From: Leptobrachium leishanense
Taxonomy: Eukaryota > Chordata > Amphibia > Anura > Megophryidae
DNA: 64,000 bases
Assembly: GCA_009667805.1 (NCBI GenBank)
Contig: CM019072.1
Location: 41,422,654-41,486,653, forward strand
Reading direction: 5' to 3'
Part shown: one piece after another, positions 57,748 through 64,000 of the stretch
Layout of the letters: each line of letters opens with the position of its first letter
How positions within the stretch are numbered: position 1 is the first letter of the stretch
The notes under the pieces: generated by a model
The model's database searches: none
The model's input: only the letters and a program-made list of their open reading frames with translations
Told to the model about the DNA's origin: nothing
Made by a program: the position numbers and the translations under genes

Positions 57748-58926
57748 TATGTATCAAAAACATGAAGAACACAATAGTTATTCCCTATTCCAGTTTGTAT
57801 TTTTTTAAATAATAAAAGCATAAGACAAGAATGGATAAAACCCTCTAGATATCATTCAAATTCACGGGAAAACCATTAGTAATATTCCTTTGATATTTAT
57901 TCCGTGCATAAAATAGAAAGCATGTTCAGTACATCTGTGAGTTTTCTGAAGAGATTGTATAGCTCCTACTATTAGAAAGTGTATTTTGTAGATCGTGACA
58001 AGAAGTGTCTGTAGGCACATTTAAGTAATATTCTTATAATGTGTAGGGAAAATGGTTAGCTCATTTTCCAGTGGATTTATACCTTTGCTGTTGAATGTGA
58101 CAATGAAAAAAAATGTCTTTAATGCTACATAATTTAAATCAAATCAAACCATTTCCCAGCATGACTTTGATAAATCTGCATGCTCTATACTTAAAAGTGA
58201 TTGAGCTCTTTGATAGTAGTGAAAAAGATCTCCCAAATCTTCAGTTTTCTATGAAAATTGATGTAGATTTTTTTTTATACCAGTTAAAAAAATACCACAT
58301 TTTTGCAACATGCAAAATATGCTCCGATATGGGAAGAAAATTAATATTTTACACACGTAGCAACTGATAAGCAAACATTTGAAGTTACTAGTCTTTTAGA
58401 GGCAAACATATTCATCCCTAAAGCTCTGTAACATAATTAAATATACTTATTATAATGAAATAAATAGGATTTAGCATAATGTTCCCAGTGCAGTAAACTC
58501 AGAATTTCTTTGCTTTATAATGTCTAATCCACTGAGTGCTCTGGATGAGAGGGACACATCCTCTGCATTCATCCTCTCCATATGCCCCTTGCAGCAAAGG
58601 AGGTTGGGGATGTCACTTTTTTCTGGTCAGTCACAGTGTAGACCTCCTCCCCATGTATGTAAGATGATACTGTAGGGATAGTCTTTGGCAGGGAGCCAGA
58701 AATTAATGAGCCTGTAGAAAAAGAACGCATAGGAACGGGAGAACCCCTTTTGTAAAGGAAAGAGCCTTTTTGGCATCTTGGCGATTGCTACAAAATGGCA
58801 CAAAAAACACAATAGCAGTTACATTAGGGTATATGAACTGCCCAGGTGCACTTTTGTTGTGATATACAATCAGGGGGTGAACATCGAAATTGGTATTAAA
58901 AAGCAATGCAATGTCTCACCCCTTGA

Positions 58927-59367
58927 TAGGCTTGTGCACCGATTTTTTTTTCGGTTCGATTCGGTTCGATTATTCGGATTTTTAAACTTTTCGATTCGGC
59001 TCGTTTCGACCGATTTCTGTCTCGATTCGGTTCGGCTCGATTGGTTTTTCGTGTACATTTTTTTCGGAATATCGACCATTTTTCGTATTTTCGTGTCACT
59101 TTGCTCGTTTTTTGTATCGACTTTTCGTAATTTCGGAAATTTTCGTTTTTCCGGAACGTCTGTTCTCCTCGTTTCAAAGCAATAAATTTTGATTTGACAC
59201 ATTTCAAGTCCATTCGAAAATTCCGATATTCGTTTCGGCTCGGAAAACTTTTCGGATCTGCCATTTTCGGATCTAAAAATTTTCGGAAATTCGGCCGCCT
59301 CCGAAAACACGAATCGGGAAATTTCGGGAAAATTCCGAAATTCCAAAACCCGAAACGCACATCCCTA
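58927..59367. mobile_element. 441 bp TTCGG-rich hAT MITE with perfect 8 bp TSD
   Basis: TAGGCTTGTGCACCGA left, GCACATCCCTA right, duplication CCCCTTGA at 58919-58926 and 59368-59375. Interior is dense in TTCGG/CCGAA, giving low-complexity open frames on both strands (110-269 codons) that run into flanking sequence. Confidence 0.92.
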
Positions 59368-59657
59368 CCCCTTGATGAGATATCACAGTTTATGGAGACC
59401 ATGATGCCTACAGCCAATGATGTGCATGGACAAAGTGGAGGGCTGTCGTGTAGACGGACGCTCTGCTCAGAGCTATCCCTCCACCAGTGGTATGTTACAG
59501 TCATGTGGAGGACAGTAAAACCTTGAAAGGGAATTAATACCTTTTGTTCAACTATATACTGTATGTCAGCAAAATGATGACATATATAAGGGAAGAGACT
59601 CTCTTTCAAATGAGCCCAACCTGTTTTGGGCATAACAGGCACACTTTCATGTTTTAA

Positions 59658-60121
59658 CCCCTTCGCTGCCAAAATTGAGATAACTCGGGACTTCAATGGC
59701 GCCATCAGGTACCGATCGAGTTATCTCAATCTGCTGCTCTGAAGGTGAAAAGCAAATAAAATTATTTTGACGCAAATGAATTTAATTTGCTTTTGGGCTG
59801 TAGAAGGTGCCCCCAAAGTTTTAGCCCTGTGGGCATAATGCCTGAGGTGCTAAAACGGTTATAAATCGGCTGATGAATGCCCTGCCATATCGGGCTTTCA
59901 GCAACCAATGCGGGGAACCATGAGCTGCAGCTGAAACTAGTGTAACTCCACTTGGCCAGTAGATGGTGCATCTGCCTCTCAAATAGGTTATTGCCGTAAG
60001 GAACACATTGGGAATATTCCCAAATATTTCTTACTGTATAATTAATTAAACATGATATAAAAAAAAAAAAACACTGGTTTCTGACAATGGTTTTTTGGAA
60101 AATCACTTGGTATTGAAGCGG
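59658..60121 (+). mobile_element. TTAA-flanked MITE, piggyBac-like (copy 2)
   Basis: TTAA at 59654-59657 then CCCCTTCGCTGCCAAAATTG; right end CTTGGTATTGAAGCGG followed by TTTA. Inverted relative to 5984-6422, with AATTTAATTTGCTTTTGGGC and CCTGTGGGCATAATGCC in common. Confidence 0.65.
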
Positions 60122-60610
60122 TTTACTCTAGTTCCAGGTACACTGGAATGCAGTGGGTATTTCTGGTATATTATTGGGATGGGCAATTACCCAACCTCTA
60201 TCTTCTCTTCTGTAAGAGAGAAAAAGGTAAATCTTTAGATTGAGAGGTCACATCCCTCTCTAATAGTCATATGATTGCCACAGTAAAGGGGCTAAACTTA
60301 GGGTTGTTGTTTTTTAAAAACAAAATTGAATGATGGGCATCCCCTCACCTGACCTCACAAAACACATTGCAGACACGGAGACAGCTTGTTTGAAAGCTGT
60401 AAAATATTTGTCCGCCTTCCAGGTGTAATAAGAAGGGGAAATACTTAATATAATAATAGTATTGGATAAATTATGGGGGTCTGGGGTTTATATACGTATA
60501 GCATAAGACCTCTTATTTGAAAGATGTAAATGAATTTTCTTGTTTATATAGTATATCTTGACAATGACAGTGTCATTAATTGCTAAGTTCTTTTCATTTT
60601 GGTTTTGCAG

Positions 60611-60683
60611 TTGGGTCTCAGATTTCTCTGGTTTTCCGGGATAATCAAACAATAGTAGATGTAAAAATCGATGGAAGAACTGT
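60611..60683 (+). other. Candidate 73 bp exon, gene unknown
   Basis: Preceded by TTTTCATTTTGGTTTTGCAG, a strong acceptor, and followed by GTGAGTG, a strong donor. One open frame reads GSQISLVFRDNQTIVDVKID. The sequence is not obviously repeat-derived. It is on the strand opposite to neurexin and I do not recognise the peptide; splice-like signals of this quality can also occur by chance. Confidence 0.3.
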
Positions 60684-60924
60684 GTGAGTGTAAAAATAGA
60701 TAGAATTTCATAAAATACTATCTAGGATGATTTTGCTGCGTGCAGTTTTTTCATTGATGCATTTTCTATTTAATTATTCTTTGGTGCACAATGTTAACCG
60801 GGACAGATGTGCAAGTGCTAATACACTGTCAAATTCAAAATATTTGCAGTTCTGAAACTTACACAGTAATAAAAGTCAACATATGAATACTAGTAACATA
60901 AACTAGTATTTTTTCAAATAAAAA

Positions 60925-60975
60925 TTATATATAAAATATATATATATATATTAATATATATATATATATAATCTC
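60925..60975. repeat. (TA)n microsatellite
   Basis: Alternating TA tract with small interruptions. A similar tract lies at 61268-61300. Confidence 0.9.
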
Positions 60976-61040
60976 TAATCCCTCGAGTACAATGCTTTAG
61001 GTACCAGTTGCCGCGGTGCTGAATCCTGAAAAAATGTATA

Positions 61041-61267
61041 CAGACCAAAAATGGGAGCATTCACGGACTTGTAGATATAAAACTTTCAAGTTTAATCAAC
61101 GATGCATTACAACTCTGACGTTTCGGCACACACAAGGACCTTTTTCAAGGACCAAGGATCCTTGAAAAAGGCCCTTTCATGGGCCGAAACGTCAGCGTTT
61201 TAATGCATCGCTGAATAAACTTGAAAGTTTTATATCTACAAGTCTGAGTGCTCCCATTTTTGGTCAG
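61041..61267. repeat. 227 bp near-perfect palindrome
   Basis: Arms CAGACCAAAAATGGGAGCA and TGCTCCCATTTTTGGTCAG, continuing through ACTTGTAGATATAAAACTTT, GATGCATT and GACGTTTCGGC to a centre near 61153. Each arm ends in the AAAAAGG...CCGAAACGTC motif. Two (TA)n tracts flank it. Confidence 0.88.
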
Positions 61268-61705
61268 TATGTATATATATATATATATATATATATACAT
61301 ACATTCCTGATATTTCATGAAGATGAACACTGGATGCGCGAAAAACTGATAGGTGTGTCAAGCTAAAAACATTGCAAATGTTACATTTCAACACAGAAGT
61401 CGCCAGTAATTACAAAACTAACTTTCTGTAAGAAAATACAAGTACATTTAATATATACCCGAGTATTTACGGTATCAGAAGATCATGCACATGGTCATTG
61501 CGAATCTCGCAGCGAGATCCAGGCTAGTTTTTAATTTGGCTGCTGTGACTGACTTTTTTCCTGGCAGTAGCATTGATTAGTGACCAGCACATATGTTTGC
61601 CATATGTGACGTATTATGATTTGGGAGCATCTCGCAACATAGCCAACTCCTACATGTGGCCATATCAACCATTAGAGAATCCCCATTTAGGAGTAATTCT
61701 TGGTA

Positions 61706-62254
61706 TTAACCCCTTTAATGACGGGCAGGTGGCACCGAGAGGGGGTTAACGTAGGCTGGGCATACTAGTACGGCCTGCTGTCAGGTGCTGCTACAGGCCT
61801 CTGATGCGGCCTGCCCACGCAGCTGATGCAAATCATTGGCTGCAAGGGGACGGCCTGAGTTCAGGCGCCAGCAGGGCCGCCATCAGGGCATTACGCCCCA
61901 TGCTGCCGTAAGGGGCCCGGGCGTCGCCCTCTTACAGCTCCGGTATCAGACTTGAGGAGTCCGAATTCGGAGCTGTGTCCCTTTTGCTGCTGCTGCTGCA
62001 GGAGCCGGAGGAGACACTGTGTCTCCTCTGGCTCCTGGCAGCTTCACTTCCTGGCTGGGCGGGGCCAAGCAGCGTGTGAGGGCCTCCCAAGCTTGTTGCT
62101 TTGGCTCCGCCCCTCCACTCAGTGAAGCTGCGCGCCTGAGCTGGAGGGACCAGGCTGAAGAGAGAAGACTGAAGATTGAAGAGAAGAAAAGAAGATTGAA
62201 GAAAAGAAGAGAGAAGAAAAGGAGAAGAAAAGGAGAAGAAAAGAAGACAGCGGA
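61706..62254. other. GC-rich segment with TTAA-type transposon start
   Basis: TTAA at 61706-61709 followed by CCCCTTTAATGACGGGCAGG, a piggyBac-like left end. Then hairpins such as GGAGACACTG/TGTCTCCTC (62008-62030), a (CTG)n run, and a purine-rich stretch of AGAAGA units at 62160-62255. No right end was recognised. Confidence 0.4.
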
Positions 62255-63850
62255 GTGGTGAGCCAGGGCCCAGGACCCAGACCCAGGGCCCAGACCCCAA
62301 GGCCCAGACCCCAAGGCACAGACCCCAAGGCCCAAGCCCCAGACCCCAAGGCCTAGACCCAGGGTCCAGACCCCAAGGCCCAGACCCAGGGCCCAGACCC
62401 CAAGGCCCAGACCCCGAGGCCCAGACCCCAAGCCCAGACCCCAAAGCCCAGACCCTGGGCCCAGACCAAGGCCCAGACCCTGGGCCCAGACCCCAAGGAC
62501 CAGACCCAGGGTCCAGACCCCAAGGCCCAGACCCCTGGGCCCAGACCCCAAGGCCCAGACCCAGGGTCCAGACCCCAAGGCCCAAACCCTGGGCCCATAT
62601 CCCAAGGCCCAGACCCAGGGCCCAGACCCCAAGACCCAGACCATGGGCCCAGACCCCAAGGCCCAGACCCTGGGCCCAGACCCCAAGGCTCAGACCCCAA
62701 GGCCCAGACCCCAAGGCCCAGACCCTGGGGCCAGACCCCAAGGCCCAGACCCCAAGGCCCAGACCCTGGGCCCAGACCCCAAGGCCCAGACCCAGGGCCA
62801 GACCCCAAGGCCCAAGCCCCAGACCCCAAGGCCCAGACCCCAAGGCCCAGACCCCAAGGCCCAGACCCCAGGGCCCAGACCCCAAAGTCCAGACCCCAGG
62901 GACCAGGCCCAGCCTAGACCCAGGGCCCAGACCCCAGGGACCAGGCCCCAAGGCCCAGCCCCATGGACCAGACCCCAAGGCCCAGACCAAGGGACCAGGG
63001 CCAAGACCCCAAACCAGACTCAGGGCCCAGACCCCAGGGACCAGACCCCAAGGCCCAGTCCCAGGGACCAGACCCAGAGCCCAGACCCAGGGACCAGACC
63101 CCAAGGCCCAGACCCCAAGGCCCAGACCCTGGGCCCAGACCCCAAGGCCCAGACCCAGGGCCTAGACCCAGACCCCAAGGCCCAGACCCAGACCCCAGAC
63201 CCCAAAGCCCAGACCCCAAGGCCCAGACCCCAGGGCCCAGACCCCAAAGTCCAGACCCCAGGGACCAGGCCCAGCCTAGACCCAGGGCCCAGACCCCAGG
63301 GACCAGGCCCCAAGGCCCAGCCCCATGGACCAGACCCCAAGGCCCAGACCAAGGGACCAGGGCCAAGACCCCAAACCAGACTCAGGGCCCAGACCCCAGG
63401 GACCAGACCCCAAGGCCCAGTCCCAGGGACCAGACCCAGAGCCCAGACCCAGGGACCAGACCCCAGGGTCCAGACCCCAAGGCCCAGACACAGGGTCCAG
63501 ACCCCAGGGACCAGGCCCAGCCTAGACCCAGGGCCCAGACCCCAGGGGCCAGGCCCAGCCTAGACCCAGGGGCCAGGCCCCAAGGCCCAGCCCCATGGAC
63601 AAGACCCCAAGGCCCAGACCCAGGGACCAGAGCCCAGACCCAGGGCCCAGACCTCAGACCCCAGACCAGACTCAGGGCCCAGACCGCAGGGACCAGACAC
63701 CAAGGCCCAGTCCCAGGGACCAAACCCAGGGCCCAGACCAGAACCCAAGGCCCAGAGCACAAACCCCAAGGCCCAGGGCCCAGACCCCAAGGCCCAAACC
63801 AGACCCAGGGACCAGGCCCAGACCCAGAGGCCAGGCCCAGACCCAGAGGC
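62255..63850. repeat. GC-rich minisatellite (CCCAGACCCCAAGG unit) with higher-order repeat
   Basis: About 1.6 kb built from GGCCCAGACCC(CAAGG/AGGG) modules of 15-21 bp. A block of about 230 bp starting near 62870 recurs 362 bp later (AAAGTCCAGACCCC at 62884 and 63246, same order of variants), with a third partial version from 63500. All six frames stay open and give (GLGPGSGPW)-like or (PDPKAQT)-like peptides up to 390 codons; these are not genes. The purine strand is G-rich. Confidence 0.93.
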
Positions 63851-63857
63851 CATCATA

Positions 63858-63955
63858 TACAGCCCATTACTGTGAGATTTATTGCTGTGGATTCTGTGAT
63901 ACCTTCATACACACCGCACATTACTGGGAGTTTTATTGCTGTGGTGCTATGTTAT
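63858..63955 (-). repeat. Repeat related to 38740-38820
   Basis: Reversed, reads CCACAGCAATAAAACTCCC, GTGTATGAAGGTATCACAG, CCACAGCAATAAATCTCAC, parallel to the two units at 38745-38815. Confidence 0.5.
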
Positions 63956-64000
63956 GTCCTTTTTTTTGAAGGGGGAGAAAAGCAGTTAGAGTTTGCGGGA

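Larger units (their letters stand above)
21348..64000 (-). other. nrxn2: Neurexin intron upstream of LNS exon (partial)
   Basis: By position this is minus-strand intron 5' of the 172 bp exon. I did not find the preceding, roughly 380 bp neurexin exon, so the intron probably exceeds the window. It holds most of the repeats listed below. Stretches 21348-21839, 22814-23354, 24255-25333, 27842-28429, 30871-32060, 32245-33904, 37641-38500, 40599-42330, 57748-58918 and 60122-60610 show no gene or repeat that I can name. Confidence 0.5.

Noticed and set aside
58896..59346. Charged low-complexity protein gene
   Set aside because: Encoded by TTCGG-rich hAT MITE sequence with exact 8 bp target duplication.
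61169..61200. A second clear hammerhead ribozyme
   Set aside because: CTTGAAAAAGG departs from CTGANGA and stem I does not pair; only the overall hairpin layout is similar.
61932..63563. Open frames of up to 390 codons with glycine-proline-tryptophan or proline-rich repeats
   Set aside because: They are six-frame readings of a GC-rich minisatellite; several frames on both strands are open at once and no non-repeat domain is present.

Overview
The window looks like intronic DNA from a vertebrate nuclear genome, most likely an amphibian and probably a frog. Reasons: two correctly spliced exons of a vertebrate neurexin; a dense load of hAT, PIF/Harbinger-like, piggyBac-like and Tc1 elements plus L2 and L1-type LINEs and a tRNA-derived SINE; and a BEL/Pao retrotransposon, a group found in fish and amphibians but not in mammals or birds. 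The species call is inference.

Host gene. Two exons lie on the minus strand: 21347-21176 (172 bp) and 14801-14712 (90 bp). They encode part of the last LNS (laminin-G-like) domain of neurexin and the 30-residue alternatively spliced insert SS4. Residues that differ between paralogues favour neurexin-2. The rest of the window reads as intron of this gene: 21348-64000 upstream, 14802-21175 between the exons, 1-14711 downstream. No other neurexin exon was recognised. One possible plus-strand exon (60611-60683) is unassigned.

Most striking object. In the intron just upstream of SS4, antisense to neurexin, lies a decayed BEL/Pao retrotransposon (about 16735-19919) with gag, protease, the start of reverse transcriptase, the end of the C-terminal DUF5641 region, and a 3' LTR. 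Most of pol is missing. In its place is about 0.67 kb of spliced, same-sense coding sequence for ribosomal protein eL6 (RPL6). The insert lacks both ends of the RPL6 message and a poly(A) tract. Both junctions fuse in the BEL reading frame, apart from one later +1 G. This looks like capture of a host mRNA by template switching during retrotransposition.

Layout. 1-3.5 kb: piggyBac-like remnants and a composite palindromic MITE. 5-9.9 kb: MITEs and a 1.1 kb inverted repeat. 11.9 kb: retroelement piece with a hammerhead-like fold. 14.7-21.3 kb: neurexin exons and the BEL-RPL6 chimera. 22-28 kb: MITEs, a minisatellite-bearing transposon, a piggyBac-like MITE. 28.4-30.4 kb: L2 and Tc1 fossils. 34.8-36.8 kb: an L1-type retroposon with perfect target duplication. 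37-40.6 kb: MITEs. 42.3-45.4 kb: a hAT-type element carrying nested insertions. 45.8-49.9 kb: a piggyBac element with dead transposase. 50-56.2 kb: minisatellite, SINE, antisense L2 LINE with nested hAT elements. 56.9-60.1 kb: more MITEs. 61.0 kb: a 227 bp palindrome. 62.3-63.8 kb: a GC-rich minisatellite with higher-order structure.

Nearly all long open frames here arise from repeats. Apart from the two neurexin exons I see no intact protein-coding gene.
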